NCBI RefSeq assembly: GCF_005877055.1
Contig: NZ_CP039426.1
Span: 35,422 to 99,421, forward strand
Length of the DNA stretch: 64,000 bases
Direction: 5' to 3'
Source of the DNA: Citricoccus sp. SGAir0253
GTDB lineage: Bacteria > Actinomycetota > Actinomycetes > Actinomycetales > Micrococcaceae
Part shown: positions 8,421-16,909 of the stretch, piece by piece
Position numbering within the stretch: the stretch's first letter is position 1
Layout of the letters: every line of letters starts with the position of its first letter
Made by a program: the position numbers and the translations under genes
The notes under the pieces: generated by a model
The model's database searches: none
The model's input: only the letters and a program-made list of their open reading frames with translations
Told to the model about the DNA's origin: nothing

Positions 8421-9502
8421 GCGGTGTCCAGCGGAGGGGAAACACCGCGACACTGGCCGTGGCCCTCGGCCTGCCGGTGGTGCTACTGACGGGGCTGCTG
8501 GGCTTCACGCTCATCAGCGACGACGGCCAGGCATCCTGCAACCCGGCCGGCCCTGACGCCGCGCCGGTCCAGGCCTCAGCCGAGGTCCGGGCCATCGCCC
8601 CGGTCGCCGGCTACGACGCCGAGCAACTGGCCAACGCGGCCGCCATCGTCCAAGCCGGCTCGGCCCTGGGCATGGGGGTGCGGGACCAGACCATCGCCGT
8701 GATGACGGCCATGGGCGAATCCGGGCTCCGGGTCCTGGACCACGGTGACGGCGCCGGACCGGACTCCCGCGGACTGTTCCAGCAACGCGACAACGGGGCC
8801 TGGGGCACCCTGGCCGACCGCATGGACCCCACCGCCTCGGCCACGAACTTCTACCGCGCCCTCGCCCAGGTGCCCGAGCGGGACACCCTCGCCCCGACCC
8901 TCGCCGCCCACCGCGTCCAGGCCAACCAGGACCCCTTCCACTACGAAGCCCACTGGCCCGCCGCCGTGCAGGTCGTCCAGGCCCTCTCCGGAGCCAAGGC
9001 CGGCATCGAACTGGTCTCGGACACCGTCGGCAGCTGCACCTCCCTGCCCGGGGTCCCCGCCGCGGTCAACGCCGCCGGCTGGGTCCCACCGGTGACCACC
9101 GGGTACATCTCCAGTCCCTTCGGATGGCGAACCGACCCATTCACCCAGGAGCAGAAGTTCCACCCCGGGTCGGACTTCGCCGCAGCCTGCGGCACCCCGA
9201 TCTACGCCATCAACGACGGCGTCGTCATCCACGCCGGCGGACCGGCCTTCTACATGACCGGCGGCGTGGTCGCCATCGACCACGGCGGGAACCTCATCAG
9301 CCGGGCCGGGCACATGCGCCCGGCCGACATCAGCGTGCGCGTCGGCCAGAAGGTCAAAGGCGGCGACGTCATCGGCCTGGTCGGCAACGAAGGCAACTCC
9401 ACCGGATGCCACACCCACTTCGAGATCTCCGCCGGCGGCAGCAACCTCGACTCCGCGGCCTACCTCACCCAGGCCGGGGTCACCCTGCCCACACAACGCT
9501 GA
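8381..9502 (+). CDS. Bifunctional peptidoglycan hydrolase: lysozyme-like plus M23 endopeptidase
   Basis: Starting at the GTG at 8381 the product has 373 residues: a basic stretch (QRRG), one membrane segment (about 27-48), a lysozyme-like transglycosylase domain (about 75-200, with MTAMGESGLRV and SRGLFQQR), then an M23 domain with HPGSD and the C-terminal HTHFE zinc motif. Such enzymes open the cell wall for the conjugation channel, a VirB1-like role. The start is uncertain. A GTG at 8459 is also in frame but would leave no charged residues before the membrane segment, and the best ribosome site (GGAGGGG at 8433-8439) fits neither start well. Confidence 0.85.
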   Translation: MAGGALHPTRGGLSGVQRRGNTATLAVALGLPVVLLTGLLGFTLISDDGQASCNPAGPDAAPVQASAEVRAIAPVAGYDAEQLANAAAIVQAGSALGMGVRDQTIAVMTAMGESGLRVLDHGDGAGPDSRGLFQQRDNGAWGTLADRMDPTASATNFYRALAQVPERDTLAPTLAAHRVQANQDPFHYEAHWPAAVQVVQALSGAKAGIELVSDTVGSCTSLPGVPAAVNAAGWVPPVTTGYISSPFGWRTDPFTQEQKFHPGSDFAAACGTPIYAINDGVVIHAGGPAFYMTGGVVAIDHGGNLISRAGHMRPADISVRVGQKVKGGDVIGLVGNEGNSTGCHTHFEISAGGSNLDSAAYLTQAGVTLPTQR

Positions 9503-9520
9503 CACCACCAGGAGGGACCC

Positions 9521-10882
9521 ATGACCAGCGAACCAGCAGCATGGCCGAAGCTCCGGGCCATCATCCGGGAGGACGGCACCGGTGAACTCACCATCAACGG
9601 CACCTCCCGCCCCGTGGACGGCACCGACTCCACCCAAACCCGACGCCACATCATCAACCAGGCCCACCAGCTGGCCATCCAACACGGCCGACCGGTAGCC
9701 CTCCGGGCCGCCGAGGGCGACCGCGAATACTCCCTCGTCATCGACGTCAACGGAAGCGTGGAGGAAATGCCCACAGACAACGCGCGACCCATCATCACCA
9801 CACCGCCCACCCCAGCGAAGACGACCCCCACACCGCCTCGCCAGGAGAGCACCCCGATCCCCAACCTCCGGAACAGCGCGCCCGAACCTCCCCAGACATC
9901 CTCCGAGGAACTGCCCAGCCTCCCGGCCCGGGCCAGCCTGCGCGAGACCACCTTCCTGGTCCCGGACCAGACCACCGAGCCGGCCGGGAAGGGCTGGCGG
10001 GCCGCCCTGAACCGGCTCGGCCTGGCCGTCCCACCCTCCGCTGCGGAACTGGCCGAACGCGAGGACGTGCGCACCGTCTCCCAGCACTGGCCCGGCCCCC
10101 GGACCGTGGCCGTCGTCAACCGCAAGGGCGGGGCGAACAAGACCCCCACCGTCGCCCTGCTGGCGGCCGTGCTCGCCCGCTACGGGGGCGGGCCCGTGCT
10201 GGCCTGGGACAACAACGAGTCCCAGGGCACCCTGGGCTGGCGCACCGAACAAGGCCCGCACACCGCGTCCGTGCTGGACCTGGTGGACTCTTCCACCCGG
10301 TTGCTCTCCCCCGAGACCTCCACCGCCGACCTGGCCCACTTCGTCCACCACCAGCCGGCCGACAAGTACGACGTGCTGCACTCGGACGGCAACGACGAGG
10401 GCGACCACGAGGTCACCGCCGAGGAAGTCGACATCGCCCACCAGGTCGCGTCCCGGTTCTACCGGATGATCATCATGGACTCGGGCAACACCGCCCGCTC
10501 GGCGAACTGGCGGCGGATGATCGACCACACCGACCAGCTCGTCGTCCCGGTCACCGCGATGGAGGACCGGGCCGAGGCCGCCCTGCTCACCCTGCAGACC
10601 CTCGAGTCCCGCGGCGGCCACGACGCCGACCTGGCCCGAGGCGCCGTGGTCATCGTCTCCGAATCCACCGACGCCGCCCGCGGACTGGGCGGGGACGCCC
10701 TGAAGCGCGCCCGCGCCGAGGCCGCCCGCATCGCCGAGGGGTTCACCCCGCTGGTGCGCGCCGTGGTCCGGGTGCCCTACGACCCGGCCCTGGTGCGCGG
10801 GACCATCCGCTACGACGACCTGCGCCCGGGCACCCAGCGGGCCTGGCTGGGCGCCGCCGCGGCCGTGGCCCAGGGGTTCTGA
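9521..10882 (+). CDS. MinD/ParA-like ATPase of the transfer operon
   Basis: A 453-residue protein. Residues about 1-85 form a small alpha/beta domain, about 86-185 a Pro/Thr-rich linker, and the rest a MinD/ParA-type ATPase with VAVVNRKGGANKT at about 189-201 in place of the usual KGGVGKT. Walker A' and B-like strands follow (LAWDNNESQGTLGW, MIIMDSGN). This is not the partition ParA, since it has no ParB partner and lies 18 bases behind the cell-wall hydrolase. Related proteins accompany actinobacterial T4SS and ESX loci. The role, perhaps positioning the secretion machine, is inference. The last codon is at 10880-10882, followed by the iteron-bearing intergenic region. Confidence 0.8.
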   Translation: MTSEPAAWPKLRAIIREDGTGELTINGTSRPVDGTDSTQTRRHIINQAHQLAIQHGRPVALRAAEGDREYSLVIDVNGSVEEMPTDNARPIITTPPTPAKTTPTPPRQESTPIPNLRNSAPEPPQTSSEELPSLPARASLRETTFLVPDQTTEPAGKGWRAALNRLGLAVPPSAAELAEREDVRTVSQHWPGPRTVAVVNRKGGANKTPTVALLAAVLARYGGGPVLAWDNNESQGTLGWRTEQGPHTASVLDLVDSSTRLLSPETSTADLAHFVHHQPADKYDVLHSDGNDEGDHEVTAEEVDIAHQVASRFYRMIIMDSGNTARSANWRRMIDHTDQLVVPVTAMEDRAEAALLTLQTLESRGGHDADLARGAVVIVSESTDAARGLGGDALKRARAEAARIAEGFTPLVRAVVRVPYDPALVRGTIRYDDLRPGTQRAWLGAAAAVAQGF

Positions 10883-11057
10883 GGCACCCGTGGACATCCA
10901 CCTCCCCCTGCTCACGGTTGGCACAGCGACGTTCCTCGACTGCCGGGCCCCGACCGGTCACACACGTACGTTGCAGCCGGACGCCAAGAGACACGCCGAA
11001 GAGGCCAAAATTTTCTCGGGGTTTTTGCAGCAGTCCCATGTCATAGGCACCATGGAA

Positions 11058-11271
11058 AACAGAGGCGTTGGCGATAATGCCTCTGTTAGCGACATTGGGG
11101 ATAGCGGAGGCAGAGCCCGAGGGTCATCCGGGCCGGAAAAGCGTCGAATATGCCGGTTTCCGAATCTTATGAAAGCCTCTATTGGAACCAGCGACTACAT
11201 TGTCGGTGTTGTCGCTAGAAGTGGCATTGGGGCTAATAGCCGCAGGTTCCACAGGCGTCTCAATAGAGGCA
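11058..11271. repeat. Iteron cluster 1, upstream of the rep region
   Basis: The 513 bases between the ATPase gene and the small RHH gene contain no convincing gene but hold several copies of a 10-base word AATAGAGGCA or its complement. An inverted pair (AACAGAGGC at 11058-11066 and GCCTCTGTT at 11079-11087) is followed by GCCTCTATTGG (11175-11185) and AATAGAGGCA (11262-11271). The same word recurs many times at 13.7-14.4 kb, so the two fields flank the replication gene. They are probably binding sites for Rep or for the small RHH protein. Confidence 0.65.
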
Positions 11272-11396
11272 TTTGGACATGGGCAACTTCCCCGCCATTA
11301 CTGGGATCCATGGCTGAATCCCACGGTGGTAGTTTGGCTCCTGGCGGGTTGTTACAGGCCCTGCAGATCGACCAGCCAGCGAGAAAGACAACGGAC

Positions 11397-11570
11397 ATGC
11401 CTGATGTGAAAACACGCAGCAACGCCCCCAAGGGTGAGCGCGAGTTCGTCGCCACACGCATCCCTGCGGCCGACAAACCCAAGCTTGTGGAACGAGCACG
11501 ACAGGCTGGCCTGAGCGTCTCGGAGTACTTGGACCGGCTCATCGCTGAAGACCTGAAGAAGGCCGCGTGA
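11397..11570 (+). CDS. Small ribbon-helix-helix-like DNA-binding protein
   Basis: A 57-residue protein from the ATG at 11397. A short polar tail is followed by REFVATRIPAADKPKL (beta strand plus turn) and two helices ending in VSEYLDRLIAEDLKKAA, the layout of Arc/CopG-type RHH proteins. It sits between iteron cluster 1 and the rep gene and is closed by a strong hairpin terminator. This is the usual place for a copy-number or rep repressor. A relaxosome or antitoxin role is possible but no partner gene is adjacent. Confidence 0.65.
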   Translation: MPDVKTRSNAPKGEREFVATRIPAADKPKLVERARQAGLSVSEYLDRLIAEDLKKAA

Positions 11571-11587
11571 TGTCCTCCGAATAAACG

Positions 11588-11613
11588 AATGGGCCCGCCG
11601 TAGCGGGCCCATT
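11588..11613 (+). terminator. Strong hairpin after the small RHH gene
   Basis: An 11-base perfect stem (AATGGGCCCGC, 11588-11598; complement 11603-11613) closes a CGTA loop, 18 bases after the RHH stop codon. There is no long T tract, as is common in high-GC actinobacteria. Confidence 0.75.
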
Positions 11614-11767
11614 GGATCCGGGTGGTTCCTGCCAGAACCATCACGGCTGTCACATCCCCCAACAACAAGTGGCCTTGCAGGGCCACCAGCCCAGGAGGTG
11701 CGGTACAGAACAGATAACCATTTGCAGGAAGCACCACCGCTCACAGTCGCCAAACCATCGGCGGTAG
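11614..11767 (+). promoter_or_regulatory. Leader region of rep with two small hairpins
   Basis: This stretch contains two inverted repeats, TGGTTC/GAACCA (about 11622-11639) and GTGGCC/GGCCAC (about 11668-11685), the second followed by AGGAGG at about 11693. The AGGAGG precedes a GTG at 11698 in another frame, not the rep start, so it may serve a short leader ORF. Copy-number control by an antisense RNA or leader peptide is possible, but only the repeats are seen. Confidence 0.35.
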
Positions 11768-12763
11768 GTGTCCGTTGTTGTGTCCCCGGAAAGGAACACC
11801 GCCATCGTAGCGCACCCTTACTCAGCGCTGCCAGAAAAACCCATCCTTCGGCGAGCCGTGCCCAACCCCGGCCCCGCAGAGGCATGGGCAGCGCTGGCAC
11901 CCTTGCTTGCTGGCCGCCCACGAGTTCGACTTTCTCGTGACGGCGGTCGGAACTATCCGCTCCGCAACGAGCGGGACCTCACACTCACCCTGCCGACGCA
12001 GCCGGCTGCTCCCCTGATATATGCCTCCGACGGCACCTGCCGCACGCTCTGCCTGGACTTCGACGCTAAGGGCCCCAACGCTGAGCGCTCGGTACTAGCC
12101 GACGTGCATACCGTCTGCGGACTACTGCACGAGTCAGGAGCCGCTTGGATTCGCGATCGTTCCCCCAGCGGAGGCCGCCACCTCTACGTGCCTCTGGCAG
12201 AGCCACTGGCCTTCCACCGTGCACGCGAGCTCGTCGAAGCGATCGCGCTCATTGCGCCCACCCTGGACCCATCCCCGCACCGCGGCATCCGTCACGGATG
12301 TATCCGCATGCCCGGCGCCGTCCACCGCTCTGGCGGACACCAGGAGCTCGAGATGCCCCTGGACCACGCCCTCGCCGTGGCCTCCCACCCCAACGGCTCC
12401 GATGCGATGGGCCGACTCTGGGATGCCCTGATCGAGCAACGCCGTCTCGTCCGTGCCGCACGCGAAGTGGAGGAGGGCACCTGGACCGAAGCCACTACCC
12501 TCTCCCATCAGGACGATGAGCGTCCACTGGAGCCGGCCAGAGTGTCCAGCATGTCCGCGGACATGCTCCGGACCGCGACCGACGGCACCTGGAACCGCAA
12601 CCGGTACTGCTCTCCTTCCGAGGCCCGGCAGGCCGTTCTGGTCAGCGCCGCGGGCGCCGGACTGCAACTGGTTGATATCCAGCGACGAATCCACAGTGGC
12701 ATGTGGCCTGGACTGGCCCAGTTCTACTCCCGCTACTCCCCCCACACCGCCAGTCAGCCCTGA
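11768..12763 (+). CDS. Plasmid replication protein, primase-polymerase (AEP) N-terminal part
   Basis: A 331-codon frame from the GTG at 11768, which directly follows an in-frame TAG. It shows archaeo-eukaryotic primase features: LCLDFDAK (motif I, Asp pair) at about residue 100, SPSGGRHLYVPL (motif II, catalytic His) at about 138, and IRHGCIRMPGAVHR (motif III region) at about 180. It ends as RYSPHTASQP then stop. The next frame continues with RQSALKRDWVEA, which fits the usual family continuation, so the true protein is probably about 620 residues and this is its N-terminal half. The two halves meet at a run of six C (12738-12743). It is flanked by iterons on both sides. Confidence 0.78.
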   Translation: MSVVVSPERNTAIVAHPYSALPEKPILRRAVPNPGPAEAWAALAPLLAGRPRVRLSRDGGRNYPLRNERDLTLTLPTQPAAPLIYASDGTCRTLCLDFDAKGPNAERSVLADVHTVCGLLHESGAAWIRDRSPSGGRHLYVPLAEPLAFHRARELVEAIALIAPTLDPSPHRGIRHGCIRMPGAVHRSGGHQELEMPLDHALAVASHPNGSDAMGRLWDALIEQRRLVRAAREVEEGTWTEATTLSHQDDERPLEPARVSSMSADMLRTATDGTWNRNRYCSPSEARQAVLVSAAGAGLQLVDIQRRIHSGMWPGLAQFYSRYSPHTASQP

Positions 12764-13635
12764 AGCGCGACTGGGTAGAGGCCCGAAGGTACGCCACCAG
12801 CAAGTCGTCGCATACCGTCCGCAAAACCAACACAAGCCAGCTTTCTACACAGCGGGGGGGCCAACCAGACTTTCAATTCGTGCGCACCTGGCTGAACGCG
12901 TTCTCCGCTTCTGAGCTTCGCTACGGCAACGACCGGCGAGGGTTGACCAAGCGTCTCGTATTGCGGGCCGTAGCCGAGGCGTGCATGAAGTCAGGCAGCC
13001 GCCTCGTCTCCTTCGGAGTCCGCTCCTTGGCCGTTGCCGTGGGGACTGATGCGGGCACAGTGTCCAGACACTTGAAAGAGCTCACAGCCATGGCCGCTCC
13101 CCTGCTCCGCCTCGTCCGGCGTGGCCGAGGGACGGAGGCAGACGCCTACGAGCTGGTCATTCCGGACCACCTGCAACATGCTGCCGAGAGCCGCTCTTGG
13201 AGGCCAGGCAAAATCCACGCTTTACGGCCTGTCTTCCGTGCATTGGGAGTGCCTGAAGCGCTCGTGTTTGAGGAGCTAGAGCGCGCTGGAAACCCAATGC
13301 CGGTGAAGACTCTGGTCCTGCAGACCGGGCTTTCCCGTTCCGCGGTCAATGATGCGCTGGCCGTACTGGCGTCCTGGCGTTTGGTTACCGGTATCCATGG
13401 TGTCTGGAGTGTGGTGGCTAACGCAGATTTAGACGAACTGGCCGAGCACCTTGGGATGGCCGAGGAGGTTGCCGCCCAAGTATCCCGTTACCGCGCGGAG
13501 CGCGCCGAATGGCACGCGTGGTTGCAGGCTCGAGCGGTGGCGCAGTCGGCCGGGTACCTTGATGATTTACAGTTTGGGTCGTTGCTCTGGGAGTTAGCCG
13601 AGCCGCCGGATGAGACCGTCGTACTAATACGCTGA
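12703..13635 (+). CDS. Replication protein, C-terminal winged-helix part (other frame)
   Basis: This frame overlaps the primase part and probably joins it by a one-base shift at 12738-12743. From about 12755 it reads as the continuation of Rep: a basic linker, a domain around FVRTWLNAFSASELRYG, and two winged-helix-like segments (FGVRSLAVAVGTDAGTVSRHLKEL and KTLVLQTGLSRSAVNDALAVLASWRLV). These domains would bind the iterons. An ATG at 12703 is in frame but its first 17 residues are just the primase sequence read out of frame, so independent translation from there is unlikely. If the frameshift is real, only the primase half is made from the first start. Confidence 0.68.
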   Translation: MAWTGPVLLPLLPPHRQSALKRDWVEARRYATSKSSHTVRKTNTSQLSTQRGGQPDFQFVRTWLNAFSASELRYGNDRRGLTKRLVLRAVAEACMKSGSRLVSFGVRSLAVAVGTDAGTVSRHLKELTAMAAPLLRLVRRGRGTEADAYELVIPDHLQHAAESRSWRPGKIHALRPVFRALGVPEALVFEELERAGNPMPVKTLVLQTGLSRSAVNDALAVLASWRLVTGIHGVWSVVANADLDELAEHLGMAEEVAAQVSRYRAERAEWHAWLQARAVAQSAGYLDDLQFGSLLWELAEPPDETVVLIR

Positions 13636-13704
13636 TCCCTGGTCGCCGCTCGCCACTCCCCCACTAGAGTGTCGCGTTCCTACACCTAGTACCGGGTGAC
13701 GACG

Positions 13705-14354
13705 AAAACAAAAAGACTCTATTGCCGATAATGCAGGCCTTGTCTCCAGGGGCGATATTAGAGGCATTCTGGGCGGTCATTGCTGGCAGCGGCCTCAAAA
13801 CTGGTGTTATCGCCCATCGCTCTTCTGGAGACAACAGAGGCATTTAGCACTGCATCAACGGGAGGTAATGCCTCTATTGACGGGCTGCGGGCAAGGAATG
13901 ACCACCCCGGAGGTAAAGGCCTCCATTTTGGACCATATCGGCTATAGACAACAGAGGCATTGAAGCGACCGCAGACAGCTCGGAAGAAATGCCAGCAGTG
14001 TCACTATTGTCTCCAGTATCAGTTCTGGTCTCCCGCGGTGTTCTTGCAAAGCCAGCAATAGAGGCAATATTTTGCGCCGTGAATAGCTCCGATTGCTAGC
14101 AGCCACGGAGTCAGTGGCGAGGCAAGCCCCGAGGATAGTAGAGGCAATTAAACGAAAGGACACCGTCCTGTAGGGAACCCCGCATGCTTGCCGGCATTAG
14201 GGCAAGTAAGACGGCTTTTATGCCTCTAATATGCCTAATGGAGGTATTTATAGCTGATCCCTGAGCGGTTAGACGCAATAGAGGCACTCGTACTCGGGGA
14301 CCTTATAGAGGTATTAACTTTCATCCGTATCACCGGCATTGTCGCCCCCATCCC
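13705..14354. repeat. Iteron field 2 (likely replication origin)
   Basis: The 930 bases between rep and parA carry no gene. They contain about a dozen copies of the iteron word in both orientations, for example TTAGAGGCATT (13758-13768), AATGCCTCTATTG (13867-13879), CAATAGAGGCAATA (14056-14069), GTAGAGGCAATTA (about 14138), TGCCTCTAAT (14221-14230) and AATAGAGGCAC (14278-14288). Towards parA the word drifts to AATGGAGGTATT. The local GC is lower than in the flanking genes. This is the best candidate for oriV, perhaps overlapping the partition site. Confidence 0.75.
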
Positions 14355-14404
14355 CAATGGAGGTATTACCGGCAATATCTATAATGCCGGTAATACCTCC
14401 ATTG
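14355..14404. repeat. Perfect 20-base inverted repeat upstream of parA
   Basis: Arms at 14355-14374 (CAATGGAGGTATTACCGGCA) and 14385-14404 are exact complements around a 10-base AT-rich centre. Each arm contains the drifted iteron word AATGGAGGTATT. It lies 163 bases before the parA start, where type Ib partition systems place their operator/centromere, so a ParB binding site is likely. A cruciform at the origin is the alternative. Confidence 0.7.
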
Positions 14405-14566
14405 CCTGCCTGTTACAAGCTCGGCGTGTCAGGGCGTGGGTAAGGGAAGCGCGGCATAGTGTTGTCAGCATCAGAACCCCCGTGGGGGAGTGGAGATGAG
14501 CCCTGCCAGGCTCCCGCTCAGCCCCGGGCAGCAAACCATTCGCGATTTGTCATACCCCGGAGATCC

Positions 14567-15397
14567 ATGACTGAAGTTAAGGCCGAGATGCCGCCGAAGG
14601 TGTTGGCTGTGGCCAACCAGAAGGGCGGGGTCGGAAAGACCACCGTGACGGTGGGACTGGCAGAAATCTACGCCCTACACCAAGGACGAAAAGTCCTGGT
14701 CGTCGACGCTGATCCCCAGCGCAACACCACTTCCGCGTTGGGCGTCACGGATCCCGAGTTCACCCTGAATGACGTGCTCTACGGTGACCCGGACAATAAC
14801 CAACGCATTCATCCTGGCTCGGCCGCGGACGCCATCGTGCCGGCCGGCATTGCCTGGCAGGCCGGGATCGGTACGCTTGACGTCATAGCCGCGGAGCGCA
14901 ACTTGGCTATACGAGAGCGGGACTCAATGATCGCCCGCGAGGCCCGTCTCCGAACTGCCCTACGCGGTGTGGCCGAGGAATACGACGTCATCCTGATCGA
15001 CTGCCCTCCATCACTGGGCATGCTCACCGTCAACGCACTCACCGCCGCCAATTACGCTGTGCTCGTCACCGAGCCCAGGGTGTCCTCCTTTGAAGGGCTC
15101 CTGGAGATCGCCCGCACCATGGTCGAGGTGGGGGAGGCATTCAACGAGAACCTCGGCATCGCCGGGATTGTTGTGAACAAGACCCGCAAAGGCCGTGTGG
15201 ACCAAGAATCCTGGATGCGTCGCATGGTGGATGAGTACGGAGACCTCCTGATCGAGCCGGCTCTTCCGGATCGGGAGGCCTTCGCCAAGGCCCACGCCGA
15301 ATCCCGGCCGCTGGTGTCCTTCGGTCCCTCAGTACAGGGCAGCCTCGATCCGCTGGAGCGGATCGCGAACAAGGTGTGGCAGGGGGCTGAACTGTGA
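14567..15397 (+). CDS. parA: Partition ATPase ParA
   Basis: A 276-residue protein. The ATG at 14567 follows GGAG and gives the normal short N-terminus. The deviant Walker A ANQKGGVGKTT stands at about residues 17-27, with Walker A' VDADPQ and Walker B VILIDCPPSLG in place. Short ParAs without an N-terminal HTH belong to type Ib systems, in which the ParB-like protein does the DNA binding. The stop overlaps the next start (GTGA). It segregates the plasmid together with the following gene and the repeats upstream. Confidence 0.92.
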   Translation: MTEVKAEMPPKVLAVANQKGGVGKTTVTVGLAEIYALHQGRKVLVVDADPQRNTTSALGVTDPEFTLNDVLYGDPDNNQRIHPGSAADAIVPAGIAWQAGIGTLDVIAAERNLAIRERDSMIAREARLRTALRGVAEEYDVILIDCPPSLGMLTVNALTAANYAVLVTEPRVSSFEGLLEIARTMVEVGEAFNENLGIAGIVVNKTRKGRVDQESWMRRMVDEYGDLLIEPALPDREAFAKAHAESRPLVSFGPSVQGSLDPLERIANKVWQGAEL

Positions 15398-15918
15398 GCA
15401 CCGAGAATTCCCGGCGGGGGAGCGGAGTCGAGGGCGGCGCCTTGCTCCGTGGACTAAAGAAGGCTCCCAAAACATCCGTGGTCAGCGAGCTGGGCGGTCT
15501 CCCCCCGGCACCCGCTCCGGCCGCCGAGCCAGAAGAATTTAGGCAAGAGAAGCCCCAGACTGAACCGGGCGCGCAGCCAATACGGCGCGGACCGGACCCC
15601 GAGCCCGTCCGCCAGGTGGTCCCCGAACCGACTCCCCAGGTCAACCCTGCCGCGAAGCAGAGCAAACCGGCCAAGCCCAAACGCGAGAAGATCAGCTACT
15701 ACCAGGACTCGGAGGACGCGTACCGCATCCGCGCGGCCCATGTGAACACCATCGCCCGGACTGGCTACAGGTCGCTGTCCGACTTCATCGCCAGCGCCGT
15801 GATGAAGGAGTGTGCCCGGTTGGAGGCCGCCTACAACGACGGCGAACCGTTCGCCACCGGCGGGGACCTGGTGAAGCGAGGTCGGCCGCAGCGCCTTGAG
15901 GACACAGACGACCGCTAA
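15394..15918 (+). CDS. parB: ParB-like centromere-binding protein
   Basis: A 174-residue protein from a GTG overlapping the parA stop. Residues 1-95 are a charged, Pro-rich region, which in such proteins contacts ParA. Residues about 100-165 (ISYYQDSEDAYRIRAAHV, then RTGYRSLSDFIASAVMKEC) match the C-terminal DNA-binding domain of small actinobacterial ParB proteins, which have a ribbon-helix-helix fold. It probably binds the repeats at 14.35 kb and represses parAB. About 200 bases without a gene follow. Confidence 0.8.
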   Translation: MSTENSRRGSGVEGGALLRGLKKAPKTSVVSELGGLPPAPAPAAEPEEFRQEKPQTEPGAQPIRRGPDPEPVRQVVPEPTPQVNPAAKQSKPAKPKREKISYYQDSEDAYRIRAAHVNTIARTGYRSLSDFIASAVMKECARLEAAYNDGEPFATGGDLVKRGRPQRLEDTDDR

Positions 15919-16121
15919 TAGAGGATCGTGCTGCCAGAACGGCCACGGCTACGACCGTTGAATCAAGAATCCCGTTCGATCCAGCAACGTTCGCCGCGGG
16001 TACGTCCGGGGAACTAGATTGCCTGGTCTCAGGGACGGATAGCAGTGCAGTTCGCAGTTGAGTCCCGCATAGTGGATGCTCCTATCGGTGTCTAGAGGTT
16101 GCGAGGTGCGAGGCTCCTTGT

Positions 16122-16694
16122 TCAGGGCTTGGTCAGGTGCCGGTAGATGGTGGGGCGGGTGACACCGAATTCCCGGGCGATCTGCTCGACGGTGTGGGCG
16201 CGTTTGCCCTCCGCGTCGGTTTCCTCGTACATTTCGCGGGCCAGTTGGACCTGGCGCGGGCCGAGCTTGGGTTTCTGCCCGCCGGTGCGCCCACGGGCCC
16301 GGGCAGCGGCCAGCCCGTCGCGGGTCCGTTCGGACATCAAGGCGTGTTCGAACTCGGCGATCGAACCGATGATCTGGAAGAACATCCGCCCCAGGGCGGT
16401 GGAGGTGTCGATGCCCTGGTCCAGGACCACTAGGTCCACGCCGCGTTCCTGCAGCGTCTTGGACAACTCGATGAGGTTCTCCAGCGAACGTCCGAGCCGG
16501 TCCAGCTTGGTGACCACGAGCTGGTCCCCGGGCCGATTGGCCGAGAGCAATGCTTTGTCGAGTTCGGGCCGGCGGGCGAGCTTGCCCGAGGCGGTATCGA
16601 GGAACACCTGCTCGCAGCCGGCCGCGACCAACGCGTCGTGCTGGGCCTCGGGGTGCTGGTCGCGGGTGGAGACACGCCCGTATCCGATTCGCAT
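16122..16694 (-). CDS. Serine recombinase, Tn3-type resolvase/invertase
   Basis: A 190-residue protein from the ATG at 16694. The catalytic domain begins MRIGYGRVSTRDQ with the nucleophilic serine at position 9 and contains LVVTKLDRLGRS and the E-helix region. A C-terminal HTH (VEQIAREFGVTRPTIYRHL) completes the family plan, so it looks active. No transposase is adjacent, so it may be a multimer-resolution enzyme of the plasmid or a left-over of a Tn3-type element. A second recombinase starts divergently about 200 bases away, and the space between them may hold res sites. Confidence 0.88.
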   Translation of the reverse strand: MRIGYGRVSTRDQHPEAQHDALVAAGCEQVFLDTASGKLARRPELDKALLSANRPGDQLVVTKLDRLGRSLENLIELSKTLQERGVDLVVLDQGIDTSTALGRMFFQIIGSIAEFEHALMSERTRDGLAAARARGRTGGQKPKLGPRQVQLAREMYEETDAEGKRAHTVEQIAREFGVTRPTIYRHLTKP

Positions 16695-16909
16695 CCCCAA
16701 AACGTATCACCACCAGGGTGGGCGTTACATTGCCGCGTACACGGCAAGCGTTACAGGATGCGCCGCTGGATCACGCGGCTTCCCAGTGAACGTAGGGAGT
16801 GTCTCGCGAACGATCGTTTCCGCAACAGCCGCTCCCGAGTGCGACCGGAACGCCGTGGAAGGCCTCCCGCTGCGCGGCCAGCGTTGGTTGCGGGACACTC
16901 GGGGTGGTC

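Noticed and set aside
8576..10924. A 782-codon leftward frame opposite the M23 hydrolase and ParA-like ATPase
   Set aside because: Low-complexity Gly/Val/Asp/Gln sequence typical of antisense frames, overlapping two well-supported genes.
13681..14404. Possible CRISPR array from the repeated TGCCTCTATT words
   Set aside because: Repeats are about 10 bases, in both orientations and irregularly spaced, with no cas genes. Iterons fit better.
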